From Hamadaea sp013361475 (GTDB lineage: Bacteria > Actinomycetota > Actinomycetes > Mycobacteriales > Micromonosporaceae), in the NCBI RefSeq assembly GCF_040654195.1, contig NZ_JBFAHM010000006.1, positions 459,284-523,283 of the forward strand: DNA of 64,000 nt. Direction: 5' to 3'. Position 1 is the first letter of the stretch. Every line of letters begins with the position of its first letter. Positions 28,869 through 37,244 of the stretch are shown here, one piece after another. The notes below the pieces were generated by a model. It did no database searches. It was not told the origin of the DNA and was given only the letters and a program-made list of their open reading frames with translations. The position numbers and the translations under genes are program-made.

Positions 28869-29749
28869 GCCAGAACGCTGGACGCGGAACCCGGCGCGGA
28901 AGCCTCCAGCGCCGAGGTGAGCCGGATCAGGTCACCGAGCAACTCCGGTGGATCGTCCTTCCACCAGGCGAGGAGCACCGGGATCGGCTGGGCGTCCCGG
29001 AGCGCCCGGTACGCCACGCCCGGACGCGGGTTCTGGTGGGCGGTCGCCTCGGAGGTCACGCCGACGGCCTGGCCCGCCGCGATCAGGGTCAGCCACTCGT
29101 CCACGCCGTGTGTGGGGCGTACCGAGGTCGGCGCGGTGCCGGCCGGCCACAGGTCGAGGGTGGTGGTGCCGGTGCGGGCGTCGATCGCCACGGTGTATCG
29201 GGACAGCTCGGCCAACCGCAGGCTGCGCCGCCGGGCCAGGGCGTTGTCGGTCGCCACCGCGGCGACCCGGGACTCCACGCCGACCTGGGCGGTGGCGAAG
29301 CGCGGGTCAGTCAGCGGCCGGCGCACGACGGCGACGTCGGCCAGCCCTTCGCTCAGCCCGGCGGTGACCGAGCCCGACTGGACGAAGACGAGCGGCGTCT
29401 GCGGATGCTCGGCCGCCCAGGCCTTCTGCAGCCGCCGGGTGTGCTTGCCGAGAGCGGCCCAGGCGTACCCGACGCGCAGTTCGGTCCGGGCCTGCTCGAC
29501 GAGCCGATGCAGGTGTCCCACCTCTTCCAGGACACGCCGCGCTCCGGCGAGCACCTGCGTGCCGACGCCGGTCAGGCCGACCTGCCGGGTGGTGCGCTGC
29601 ACCAGGCGCGTACCCAGGGCCTCCTCTAGCGCGGCGATCGACCGGGACACCGCGGCCTGCGAAACGCCCAGGTCACGGGCGGCGTCGGTGAACGTCCCCG
29701 CGTCCGCCACGGCCACGAGGACGGCGAGCTGCCGCAGCTGCACATCCAT
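28814..29749 (-). CDS. LysR-family transcriptional regulator
   Basis: 311 residues from the ATG at 29749. N-terminal helix-turn-helix 'MDVQLRQLAVLVAVADAGTF' and 'SQAAVSRSIAALEEALG', then a LysR substrate-binding domain. Minus-strand TACGAT ends exactly six bases before the ATG, so the message is likely leaderless. It is divergent from the EamA exporter at 29818, the standard layout for a LysR protein controlling its neighbour. The last twelve or so residues (NLAPRFDPEP at the very end) come from a family A repeat and are shared with the BTAD regulator; they are unlikely to be ancestral LysR sequence. Confidence 0.92.
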   Translation of the reverse strand: MDVQLRQLAVLVAVADAGTFTDAARDLGVSQAAVSRSIAALEEALGTRLVQRTTRQVGLTGVGTQVLAGARRVLEEVGHLHRLVEQARTELRVGYAWAALGKHTRRLQKAWAAEHPQTPLVFVQSGSVTAGLSEGLADVAVVRRPLTDPRFATAQVGVESRVAAVATDNALARRRSLRLAELSRYTVAIDARTGTTTLDLWPAGTAPTSVRPTHGVDEWLTLIAAGQAVGVTSEATAHQNPRPGVAYRALRDAQPIPVLLAWWKDDPPELLGDLIRLTSALEASAPGSASSVLALDQGSRPNLAPRFDPEP

Positions 29750-29755
29750 ACGCTG

Positions 29756-29761
29756 ATCGTA
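29756..29761 (-). promoter_or_regulatory. -10 element TACGAT of a leaderless LysR transcript
   Basis: TACGAT on the minus strand, six bases before ATG 29749. Confidence 0.55.
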
Positions 29762-29817
29762 TAAGTGGACCGGTTCACGCATTTCTCGGCTGGACCAGCC
29801 GCTCTCACACTGGTCGC

Positions 29818-31014
29818 GTGAGTGCACGCAAGGTGATCGGCGGGCTCGCGACGATGGTCGCCAGCGCGGCCAGCAATCAAGTCGGGGCGGCCGTCGGCGC
29901 GCACGCGTTCGGCGCGATCGGCCCGGCCGGTGTCGTCGCGGTCCGGCAGTTCGTCGCGGTCGCCGTTCTGCTTCCGGCGGCCCGGCCCAACCTGCGCCGA
30001 TTCACCTGGGCCCAGTGGTGGCCGACGATCCTGCTCGGTCTCGTCTTCGCCACGATGAACCTCAGCCTCTACACCGCGATCAGCCGGGTCGGCCTCGGGC
30101 TCGCGGTCACCCTGGAGTTCCTCGGCCCGCTGGCGGTCGCGCTGGCCGGCTCGCGTACCCGGGTCGATCTGCTCTGCGCGGCGGGCGCGAGCCTCGGCGT
30201 CTACGTCCTCGTGCTGCCCGACCCGTCCAGCGACTACCTCGGCATCGGGCTCGGGCTGCTCGCGGCCGCCTGCTGGGCGGCGTACATCCTGCTCAATCGC
30301 ATGATCGGGCAGCGGCTGCCCGGCCTGCAGGGTCCGGCGGCGGCCACGTCGGTCTCGGCCCTGCTCTACCTGCCCGTCGCCGGGATCCTGCTCGCGCAGG
30401 GCCGGCTCACCGGCAGCGCCATCTGGTACGCCGTCGGCGCCGGCGTGCTCAGTTCGGTCATCCCGTACGCCGCGGACCTGATCGCCTTGCGCCGGGTGCC
30501 GACGAAGTTCTTCGGCGTCGTGATGAGCATCCATCCGGTGCTCGCGGCGCTGGCCGGGCTCGTGCTGCTGAACCAGGTCCTCGCCCCGCACGTGTGGCTC
30601 GGCATCGGGATCGTCGTCGGGGTGAACGCGCTCGCCGTCACCGCCGCCGCTCGTCATGCGACCTCAGCGGCGGCTGTTCCAGGCGAAGGACTCCGGAGCG
30701 CCGGTGAGGAGCGCGCTGGTGAGGGTGTCGAGGTACGCCTGAGCCGGCCGGTCGGCGCGGCGGGCGACGGCGAGGCCGATGTGACGGGCCGGGCGCGGGG
30801 TCTCCAGCGGGACGACGGCCAGCCCCGGCGGCAGCTGGTCCAGGGCGACCTGCGGGATCAGCGAGACCCCGACTCCCGCCGCGACCAGGGAGGCGGCGAA
30901 GAAGTAGTCGGTGGCGCTGCACGAGATGCGTACCTCGAAGCCGGCGAGGGCGGCGTACCGCTGGAGCAGGTCGGCCGTCTTCAGGCAGCCCAGCACCCAG
31001 CGTTCGGCGGCTAG
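29818..31014 (+). CDS. EamA/RhtA-type exporter with long read-through tail
   Basis: 398 residues. The first about 285 form a ten-helix EamA (drug/metabolite) transporter of the RhtA/YdcZ type with two repeated halves ('GGLATMVASAASNQVGAAV', 'GLGLAVTLEFLGPLAVALAG', 'MSIHPVLAALAGLVLLNQ'). Family members are about 290-300 residues. Here the frame continues for about 115 hydrophilic residues that are only the antisense of the next gene (351 bp overlap with the LysR gene on the minus strand). The normal stop has evidently been lost. GTG start; CACACT six bases upstream is a weak leaderless -10. Probably exports an amino acid or metabolite under control of the divergent LysR. Confidence 0.85.
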   Translation: MSARKVIGGLATMVASAASNQVGAAVGAHAFGAIGPAGVVAVRQFVAVAVLLPAARPNLRRFTWAQWWPTILLGLVFATMNLSLYTAISRVGLGLAVTLEFLGPLAVALAGSRTRVDLLCAAGASLGVYVLVLPDPSSDYLGIGLGLLAAACWAAYILLNRMIGQRLPGLQGPAAATSVSALLYLPVAGILLAQGRLTGSAIWYAVGAGVLSSVIPYAADLIALRRVPTKFFGVVMSIHPVLAALAGLVLLNQVLAPHVWLGIGIVVGVNALAVTAAARHATSAAAVPGEGLRSAGEERAGEGVEVRLSRPVGAAGDGEADVTGRARGLQRDDGQPRRQLVQGDLRDQRDPDSRRDQGGGEEVVGGAARDAYLEAGEGGVPLEQVGRLQAAQHPAFGG

Positions 31015-31590
31015 CTCGGCCAGGTGCACCGCAGGGGCGTCGGCGTACTTGTGATCGGCCGGGAGCACCAGCCACAGCGGATCCTCCGCGACCGGTGTCC
31101 AGATGAGGCCGGAGCGCTCCCCGCGCGCAGGCGGTGGCCCGTCGAAGTGGTACGCCAGCGCGATGTCGGCCCGGCCCGAGCGCACCAACGGCAGGCTGTC
31201 CTCGGGCTCCCGTTCGAGGATCGTCAGCTCGACCTCGGGATGCTCGGCGCACAACCGGGTGAGCGCGGGCGGCAGCAACCGGCGGCCCCCGCTGGCGAAC
31301 GTCGCGATGGTGAAGCGCACCGATCCGGTCGTGAGCCGGTCGATGCGTTCGCGGGCGTGATCCAGTTCGGCCGTGATGTTCTCGGCCGCCTCGACGAGCA
31401 GACGGCCGGACGCGGTCAACCGGACGCCGCGGGTGCTGCGGTGGACGACCGGCGTACCGAGGGTCCGTTCGAGCGCGGCGATCTGCTGCGACACCGCCGA
31501 CGGCGTACAGCGCAGCGCAGTCGCCGCGCGGTTGAAGCTGCCGTGCCGGGCGACTTCGTGCAGCACCCGTAGCCGGTGAACGTCGATCAT
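30664..31590 (-). CDS. LysR-family transcriptional regulator
   Basis: 308 residues. 'MIDVHRLRVLHEVARHGSFNRAA' and 'CTPSAVSQQIAALERTLG' form the DNA-binding head; a substrate-binding domain follows. AAGGAGAACTG precedes the ATG. Its 3' third is overlapped antisense by the EamA frame. Divergent neighbour 31662-32558 (epimerase) may be its target. Confidence 0.93.
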   Translation of the reverse strand: MIDVHRLRVLHEVARHGSFNRAATALRCTPSAVSQQIAALERTLGTPVVHRSTRGVRLTASGRLLVEAAENITAELDHARERIDRLTTGSVRFTIATFASGGRRLLPPALTRLCAEHPEVELTILEREPEDSLPLVRSGRADIALAYHFDGPPPARGERSGLIWTPVAEDPLWLVLPADHKYADAPAVHLAELAAERWVLGCLKTADLLQRYAALAGFEVRISCSATDYFFAASLVAAGVGVSLIPQVALDQLPPGLAVVPLETPRPARHIGLAVARRADRPAQAYLDTLTSALLTGAPESFAWNSRR

Positions 31591-31661
31591 CAGTTCTCCT
31601 TACGACTGAGTTAGCTGATCATCACTTCTGCTGGCGACCCTGGCAAGGCATTGTGATCGGC

Positions 31662-32558
31662 ATGAGGGACGTCTTGGTGATCGGCGGAAGCCGGTACTTC
31701 GGGAAACACGTGATCGAGCAGTTGCTGGCCGGGGGCGTACGCGTGACGGTGGTCAACCGGGGCTCGACGGCCGCTCCGGTGGGCACCACCCACCTGGTTG
31801 CCGACCGCGACGACGAGGCCGCCCTGCGGGAGGCGCTCGGGTCGCGCTCCTTCGACGCCGTCCTCGACCAGGTCTGCTACACCCCGCGTCAGGCCGGCAT
31901 CGCCGCGCGGGTGTTCGCCGGGCGTACCGGACGGTATGTGATGACCTCGACGATCGAGGTCTACGACCCGCTGTCCAGCGCCCGGCTGCTCCCGGCGCCG
32001 CCCGGTGTCCCCGTCACCGAGGACGCGATCGATCTGACGAGCTGGCCGGTCGACCTCGACGAGCCGTGGGACGACCCGGCGTTCCGCGATTCGGCGTACG
32101 GCGAGGGCAAGCGCCAGGCCGAGGCGGTGTTCGCCGGGGCAGCCTTCCCGGTCGCATCCGTGCGGTGTGGACACGTGCTCGGGGGCGGGGTGGCGGACTT
32201 CACCGGACGGCTGGCGTACTACGCCGACCGGCTGCGCAGCGGCCGGCCCATCGAGGCCCCGGCCACCGCGTACGCGTCGTCGTTCATCACCGACCGGCAG
32301 ATCGCCGACGTCCTGACCTGGGCGTTGAAGGCCGACTTCACCGGACCGGTCAACGCGGCGTCGGCCCAGTTCGACGTCTACGAGCTGGTCGCGGCACTCG
32401 CCGGAGACACCGCGCCGCGCTATACCTCTGGCACTTCCCCCTACGCCTTCGACCGCTGGTACGCCATGGACACCGCCCGGCTGGCGTCGCTGGGGATGAA
32501 GCTGCCCGACGCGGCGGCCTGGCTGCCCGCGATCGCCGCCGAAGCGATGGCGGCGTGA
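31662..32558 (+). CDS. NAD-dependent epimerase/dehydratase family protein
   Basis: 298 residues from ATG 31662 (a GTG at 31653 is an alternative). 'MRDVLVIGGSRYFGKHVIEQLL' is a Rossmann start of the extended SDR type close to mRNA-binding/isoflavone-reductase-like epimerases; 'YVMTSTIEVYDP' and 'SAYGEGKRQAE' (YxxxK) follow. Substrate unknown. Its stop overlaps the start of the aldo/keto reductase remnant, so the two were once an operon. Confidence 0.85.
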   Translation: MRDVLVIGGSRYFGKHVIEQLLAGGVRVTVVNRGSTAAPVGTTHLVADRDDEAALREALGSRSFDAVLDQVCYTPRQAGIAARVFAGRTGRYVMTSTIEVYDPLSSARLLPAPPGVPVTEDAIDLTSWPVDLDEPWDDPAFRDSAYGEGKRQAEAVFAGAAFPVASVRCGHVLGGGVADFTGRLAYYADRLRSGRPIEAPATAYASSFITDRQIADVLTWALKADFTGPVNAASAQFDVYELVAALAGDTAPRYTSGTSPYAFDRWYAMDTARLASLGMKLPDAAAWLPAIAAEAMAA

Positions 32559-32722
32559 TGCGTACGCGCCGGATCGGAGACGTCGACGTGAGCGCGATCG
32601 GCCTGGGCGCGATGCCGCCGTCGATCGAGAACCGGCCGGACCGGGCTCGGGCGATCGCCACTGTCGGCCGAGCTGGCTCGCCTCGGCTGATCAGGCCAGC
32701 GGCAGCACGCGCGCGACCTTGA
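32558..32722 (+). pseudogene. Remnant of an aldo/keto reductase gene (internal deletion)
   Basis: ATG 32558 overlaps the previous stop. The first about 36 codons read 'MRTRRIGDVDVSAIGLGAMP' and '..RPDRARAIAT', a textbook aldo/keto reductase N-terminus, then homology ends. Directly afterwards a +1 shifted frame reads LSAELARLG and a stop, which looks like a natural protein C-terminus. The simplest reading is one deletion of roughly 0.8-0.9 kb removing the enzyme's body. The read-through frame ends at 32722, inside the next gene. Confidence 0.75.
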
Positions 32723-34064
32723 TCGTGGTGCTGCCGCCCGCCGCCGGATAGGCGACGCTGCCGTCGGCGTACGACTTGAACGCCAGATAGTCGTGGTCCT
32801 TGACGCCGATGGTGAACCGTACGCCCACGGTCTTGCCGGTACCGGAGTCGTAGACCTGGGCGGCGAGGGCGGACCCGGAGGACCACGCGAGCAGCATGCG
32901 GCCGCTGCCGTAGCTCACAAGATGCGGATGTCTCGTGGACGCGCCGGTCTTGACGGTCGTGTCGGACGCGCCGGTGGTGAAGTGTTCCAGGCGGGCCTGG
33001 CCGCCTTGGCTCCACGCGGTCCAGTAGCCCTTGGCCTTGGCGAGCACGAGGTCTCCGCCGAACAACGTCCCGTCACAGGCGCCCTTGGCGACTGTCCGAT
33101 AAGGATTGGGCCGGGCGATGCGGCAGTCGTTGTCGGTGGCGCAGACCATCACGAAGTGGCTCGTCCGGGGATCCCAGACGATCCGCGACGTCCACGCGTG
33201 ACTGCAGCCGACCTCGAAGGTGTCGTGCCCGGACAGCAGCGCCCCGGACGGGCCGACGACCTGCATCCGGTCGCCCTCATGGATGTCCACACAGGACCCG
33301 TTCTGGACGGTGATCGCCACCCCGAAGTACGCCGCGTAGTTCTTGCCGTCCGAGGCCAGCCGCCCGTGATGCTGGTACCACCAGACGAACCGGGCGCCGT
33401 CGTCGTACCCGCCGCGGCTGCTCGTCAGGTTGGTGACCTGCCGCTCCCACACCTGCCTGCCGCTGGTGTCGAAGCGGATCATGTGCATCGTGTTGCACGG
33501 GCTCGACGTGCCGCCGCACAGCGGTCCCGTCTTGCAGTCGCCGCGCCGGGTCACCAGCAGTACGCCCCCGGTCGCGTCCGCCTGGACGTCCTGCAGGTCG
33601 ATGCCGGTGAAGCTCGTCGGCGTACCGATCAATTTGTCGTCGCAGCCGAGCCTGCCGAGGTAGACCTTGCCGTTGGTGCCGAGCCAGGCGAGCCAGGAAC
33701 CGCCGGAAGGGGTCGCCGCGATCGCCATCGGCAGCGGCTCGGTGTCTCCTTCGCCGCCGTAGCCCTTCACGGCCACCCCGACGTTCACCGTGGTGACTTT
33801 CACGACCGGCGTCGCCGACGCCACTCGCCCACACGGTCCCGCGCTCGCCGCCGCCGTTGGAGTGGAGCTCACTGCGGCGCTCGGGCTCTGGCTCGGGTCC
33901 AGCGTCGCCGCGTCGCTCGTCGGGCTCGTCGCAGCCTGGTTGTCGGCAGACGGCGTGCCCGCCCCGGACAGCGCCACCACCAGGGCGAACCCGGTGATGG
34001 TGGCGACGGCGGTGGCGGCGAGCGCGATCAGAAGGGGTTTGCGTACCGGTCGGCGATGCTTCAT
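32691..34064 (-). CDS. Membrane-anchored extracellular protein, probable beta-propeller, unknown function
   Basis: 457 residues from ATG 34064 (GAGG upstream). Basic head 'MKHRRPVRKPLLIALAATAV', one membrane helix, a Ser/Thr/Ala-rich spacer (about 40-95), then an outside domain of about 360 residues with repeated beta-blade-like strands and eleven or so cysteines ('GDCKTGPLCGG', 'ATDNDCRIARPNPY'). No catalytic motif recognised. Similar proteins are found in actinobacteria and myxobacteria. Its 3' end overlaps the aldo/keto reductase remnant. Confidence 0.8.
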   Translation of the reverse strand: MKHRRPVRKPLLIALAATAVATITGFALVVALSGAGTPSADNQAATSPTSDAATLDPSQSPSAAVSSTPTAAASAGPCGRVASATPVVKVTTVNVGVAVKGYGGEGDTEPLPMAIAATPSGGSWLAWLGTNGKVYLGRLGCDDKLIGTPTSFTGIDLQDVQADATGGVLLVTRRGDCKTGPLCGGTSSPCNTMHMIRFDTSGRQVWERQVTNLTSSRGGYDDGARFVWWYQHHGRLASDGKNYAAYFGVAITVQNGSCVDIHEGDRMQVVGPSGALLSGHDTFEVGCSHAWTSRIVWDPRTSHFVMVCATDNDCRIARPNPYRTVAKGACDGTLFGGDLVLAKAKGYWTAWSQGGQARLEHFTTGASDTTVKTGASTRHPHLVSYGSGRMLLAWSSGSALAAQVYDSGTGKTVGVRFTIGVKDHDYLAFKSYADGSVAYPAAGGSTTIKVARVLPLA

Positions 34065-34191
34065 GCCTGCCTCACGTCGATCGACATCTTCGGACGCGGT
34101 TCCCGGTTCCGCGTCGGTCACCCTACCGGAAGCGCTCCCATGCTGTCGCTCCCTGGCCGCCCTCGCCCGCCCTCGCCCGCGCCGGCCGCCG

Positions 34192-34280
34192 GGCCTCGCC
34201 GCGCCGGGCCTCGCCGCGCCGGGCCTCGCCGCGCTGGGCCTCGCCGCGCTGGGCCTCGCCGCGCTGGGCCTCGCCGCGCG
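34192..34280. repeat. Six tandem 15-bp repeats GGCCTCGCCGCGCYG
   Basis: Units begin at 34192, 34207, 34222, 34237, 34252 and 34267. The first two end in CCG and the next three in CTG, so the array grew by duplication of blocks. It directly abuts the family C module. Confidence 0.9.
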
Positions 34281-34338
34281 TTATGCGGGATAAGGCGGCC
34301 TTGCGACCCCGCCGACACCGCGTTATCCCGGATAACGC
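34278..34338. repeat. Family C module, copy 2 (first palindrome degenerate)
   Basis: GCGTTATGCGGGATAAGGC (34278-34296) and GCGTTATCCCGGATAACGC (34320-34338), again 42 bp start to start and 61 bp overall. Upstream of the SDR gene. The remaining part of the 319-bp gap (34065-34383) is GC-rich with no gene. Confidence 0.85.
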
Positions 34339-34383
34339 GCAAGCCGGCGGTCCGCGACCAGCCCGGTGCTAGCCTCGTCGACT

Positions 34384-35145
34384 ATGCCGTCGTATCTGGA
34401 AGACCTGTTCTCGCTGGCCGGACGCACCGCGCTCGTCACCGGCGGCAGCTCCGGCATCGGCTTCGCCATGGCCGAGGCGATGGGCCGCGCCGGAGCGGAT
34501 CTCGTCCTCGTAGCACGGCGAGAGAAGGAACTGGCATCGGCGGCCCAGCAGCTCGCGAGCGCGAACGTAAGGGTGCGCACGATCAGCGCGGACCTCGCGG
34601 AGCGGGCCGGCGTCGACCGGGTCACCGAGGCGGTGCCGGACGTCGACATCCTGGTGAACTGCGCTGCGAACAACATCCGGCGTCCGATGGACACGCTGAC
34701 CGACGAGGACTGGGACGTCTCGGTCGCGCTGAACCTCACCGCGCCGTACCGGCTGGGGCAGCAGTACGGTCCGCGGATGGCGGCGCGCGGCTGGGGCCGC
34801 ATCGTCAACGTCGGCTCACAGCAGACCATCGCCGCCTTCGGCAACAGCGGCGGCTACGGCGTCACGAAGGCCGGCATCGCGGGTCTCACCCGGTCACAGG
34901 CCGAGGCGTGGAGCCCGCACGGGGTCTGCGTCAACACGCTCATCCCGGGCTTCGTGGTCACCCCGCTCACCGCGCCCGCGATGGCCGTCCCCGGCCGCGC
35001 CGAGGAACTCGCGCAACGCTCGATGGCCAAGCGCAACGGCCTGCCGCCGGACTTCGCCGGCGCCGCGGTGTTCCTGGCCAGTGGGGCGTCGGCGTATGTC
35101 ACCGGGCAGATCCTCTACGTGGACGGCGGCTTCTCCGTCCATTAG
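34384..35145 (+). CDS. Short-chain dehydrogenase/reductase (gluconate 5-dehydrogenase-like)
   Basis: 253 residues. Classical SDR: 'ALVTGGSSGIGFAMAEAMG' cofactor loop, 'VNCAANN', catalytic Ser in 'VNVGSQQ', 'YGVTKAGI' (YxxxK), and 'GQILYVDGGFSVH' C-terminus. Related enzymes reduce keto-gluconates or similar sugar acids with NAD(P)H. TAGCCT lies eight bases before the ATG, and no ribosome binding site is seen. Confidence 0.9.
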   Translation: MPSYLEDLFSLAGRTALVTGGSSGIGFAMAEAMGRAGADLVLVARREKELASAAQQLASANVRVRTISADLAERAGVDRVTEAVPDVDILVNCAANNIRRPMDTLTDEDWDVSVALNLTAPYRLGQQYGPRMAARGWGRIVNVGSQQTIAAFGNSGGYGVTKAGIAGLTRSQAEAWSPHGVCVNTLIPGFVVTPLTAPAMAVPGRAEELAQRSMAKRNGLPPDFAGAAVFLASGASAYVTGQILYVDGGFSVH

Positions 35146-35160
35146 CGACTGGTACGCGGT

Positions 35161-35196
35161 GCCGCGCCGCCCGGCCCGAGGGCCGGGCGGCGCGGC
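35161..35196. terminator. Bidirectional terminator between SDR and GH55-like genes
   Basis: Perfect 16-bp stem GCCGCGCCGCCCGGCC / GGCCGGGCGGCGCGGC with CGAG loop. Confidence 0.9.
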
Positions 35197-35201
35197 GCAG
35201 T

Positions 35202-37037
35202 TCACGGAGTCGGATAGTCCGTCACGAAGACGGGCTGGCCGATCCGGGTCGTGTCGGCCGGACCGCCGACGCCGTTGACGACGTGGTCGATCGTCCCGGC
35301 GCTCAGGTTGACCGTCATGATGTGGTGCAGGCGTACGCCCGGCTGATCCGGCACCTCGAACCCGTTCTCAGTGTGGATCGACGGGTTGTTCTGGTTGAAG
35401 ACGTAGACCCCGGCGCCGTACAGGTTGTGCGTACGCACATGGTCGCCGACCTTGTAACCGGCGTAGCCCTCGACCGCGCCGTTCATCCAGTCCGCCTGCG
35501 TCGGCGGGTCGTAGGGCAGCTCGTTCTGGTACAGGATGGTCGTGCCGCGCTCGCCGTTCCAGACGGTGTTGTACCGCTGGAAGTGCTCGACGAACAGGCC
35601 GGTCGCCGTGACGTCGTCGCCGTTGATCACCGCGCCGTACCGGCCGGTGTTGGTGTTCCAGCGCTCGGTGTCGGTGAAGCCCTCCACGCCGTGGTCCCCG
35701 CGCCACACCCAGGTGTGGTCGATGAGCACGTGGTCGCTGTTGACCTCGAGTGCCGTGTCCGCCTTGCCGACGTGCGGGCCGCCGACTCGGAAGTACACAT
35801 CGGACAGGGTCGTCGGGTTCTCCGCCGAGCCCTTCCGGGGCCCGTGCGGCTTGCCCACGCGCAGCAGCACCGGCGATTCGGTGAGGCCCGCGTCGATGGT
35901 GACACCCGCGACGATCACGCCCGGGACGTCGGCCACGTCGAGCGGGATCGCCCCGTCGACCGCCGTGAGCGTGGCGTGCCCCAGCCCGAGGACCACCGTG
36001 CCGGGCCGCTTGACCTCGATGCTGCGCGCGATGTCGTAGACACCCGGAGTCAGCAGCAGGTTCTGGCCTCGGGCCAGCGCGTTGTTGATCTCCTTCACGG
36101 AGTCGCCGGGCCGGGCCACGAAGAAGTTCTTGAGCGACGTGGTACGCCCGGGCGTGAGGCCGTCGGCCCACGAGATCCCGCTGCTGTTCGTCCGGGCCGC
36201 CGGTATGCGTACCTGGAATCGGCCCTGCGCGTCGGTGAACAGATAGGGCTTCTCCCGGCTGACCGGAGTCGCCGCGAGCGTCGTGTACGGCGGGTCCGGG
36301 AACCCGGCGTCGGCGGGCGCGCCGACGACGCCGGAGAACACCTGGTTCCACACGGCATTGGACCAGCCGCCGATCTCGCTGTTCCGGATCAGCCACTGCT
36401 GCTGCGAACCGTTGACGACGAAGGGCAGCCGGGAGTCGGCGATGAAGCCGCCACTGGCGTACTGGGGTCCGGCGGTGCAGTAGTCCATCAGGGACAGGTT
36501 GGCGCCGCTGATGTTCAGCCGCCGCATCGAGACCGCCTGGGACACCGCCCAGAAGTCGGCCGACGCCCGGCAGCCGTCCTGCCCGGTCGAGTCGATCGAC
36601 AGCGACAGGTTCGACAGCGTACGCCAGAAGTTGACCAGGGCCAGGCAGTTGCCGGTGCCGCCGTCGGCCAGGCAGCGGTTGTAGACCTCCACCTTGCCGT
36701 TGATGACGACGTCGGCGGGGGACGCGCCGAGCCCGGCGATCTCGGTGTAGTACCCGACTTTGATCTGCAGCGGCTGCTCGGCGGTTCCGTAGACGCCGGG
36801 CTGGAACAGGAAGGCGTACCGGTCGGTGGACATCTCGGCGTCCACCTGGGCGGCGTGGACGGCGTCGAGGGTGGCCTGGATCTGGCTGACCGGCATGTCC
36901 GGGGTGAAGACGGTGACGTTCGGGCCGAGCCAGCCGCCGGTCGATCCGGCGGCGGGGGCGGCGGACGCGGTCGCGGCGACCGCAGCCAGGGCCGCGAGGC
37001 CGAACGCCAGTCTCCGGCGGAGCGGACGTGTGCTCAT
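35202..37037 (-). CDS. Secreted GH55-like exo-beta-1,3-glucanase (often annotated 'adenylyl cyclase')
   Basis: 611 residues. Signal peptide to about residue 31, then a two-part right-handed beta-helix type sequence ('GYYTEIAGLGASPADVVING', 'GVYDIARSIEVKRPGTVVLG', 'VLIDHTWVWRGDHG'). The 'WNGERGTTILYQNELPYD' segment with E506 resembles the catalytic region of Streptomyces GH55 laminarinases, whose size (about 605) and acid position are similar; this is from memory, not alignment. These proteins are frequently misnamed adenylyl cyclase. GAGAGGA precedes the ATG, and a LacI-type operator nearly identical to those at 317-5253 lies 26 bp upstream, tying it to the beta-glucan regulon. Confidence 0.75.
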   Translation of the reverse strand: MSTRPLRRRLAFGLAALAAVAATASAAPAAGSTGGWLGPNVTVFTPDMPVSQIQATLDAVHAAQVDAEMSTDRYAFLFQPGVYGTAEQPLQIKVGYYTEIAGLGASPADVVINGKVEVYNRCLADGGTGNCLALVNFWRTLSNLSLSIDSTGQDGCRASADFWAVSQAVSMRRLNISGANLSLMDYCTAGPQYASGGFIADSRLPFVVNGSQQQWLIRNSEIGGWSNAVWNQVFSGVVGAPADAGFPDPPYTTLAATPVSREKPYLFTDAQGRFQVRIPAARTNSSGISWADGLTPGRTTSLKNFFVARPGDSVKEINNALARGQNLLLTPGVYDIARSIEVKRPGTVVLGLGHATLTAVDGAIPLDVADVPGVIVAGVTIDAGLTESPVLLRVGKPHGPRKGSAENPTTLSDVYFRVGGPHVGKADTALEVNSDHVLIDHTWVWRGDHGVEGFTDTERWNTNTGRYGAVINGDDVTATGLFVEHFQRYNTVWNGERGTTILYQNELPYDPPTQADWMNGAVEGYAGYKVGDHVRTHNLYGAGVYVFNQNNPSIHTENGFEVPDQPGVRLHHIMTVNLSAGTIDHVVNGVGGPADTTRIGQPVFVTDYPTP

Positions 37038-37062
37038 GGGTTCCTCTCAGGACGGAGCTCAA

Positions 37063-37076
37063 AGAGAGCGCTCTCT
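37063..37076. promoter_or_regulatory. LacI-family operator, copy 5 (AGAGAGCGCTCTCT)
   Basis: 14-bp perfect palindrome, identical to the other four except for the outermost base pair. It lies between the GH55-like start and the region of its expected promoter. Confidence 0.8.
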
Positions 37077-37244
37077 TGCGCAGGACTATTGATCCGTGTG
37101 ACAGGTTCGGGCGGTGTGAATATTTGTACCTTGAGTCGTCGCCGGGGACAATAGGTTGTCGGCTCGAACAAACGCGTGGCGCAGCTCTCACGATGCTCCC
37201 CCCAGCCGAAGGGCATCGACCGGAGACGACTACCCTCCGGAAGG

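Noticed and set aside
34192..34280. CRISPR or origin iterons
   Set aside because: 15-bp units lie head to tail with no spacers; no replication or cas gene is near.
35202..37037. Adenylyl cyclase (common database name for this type)
   Set aside because: There is no cyclase motif; the protein is secreted, beta-helix-like and under a beta-glucan operator.
32793..37154. 1453-codon open frame on the plus strand
   Set aside because: It crosses a membrane protein gene, repeats, the SDR gene and the GH55-like gene. No domain is recognisable, and the genes it crosses are convincing.
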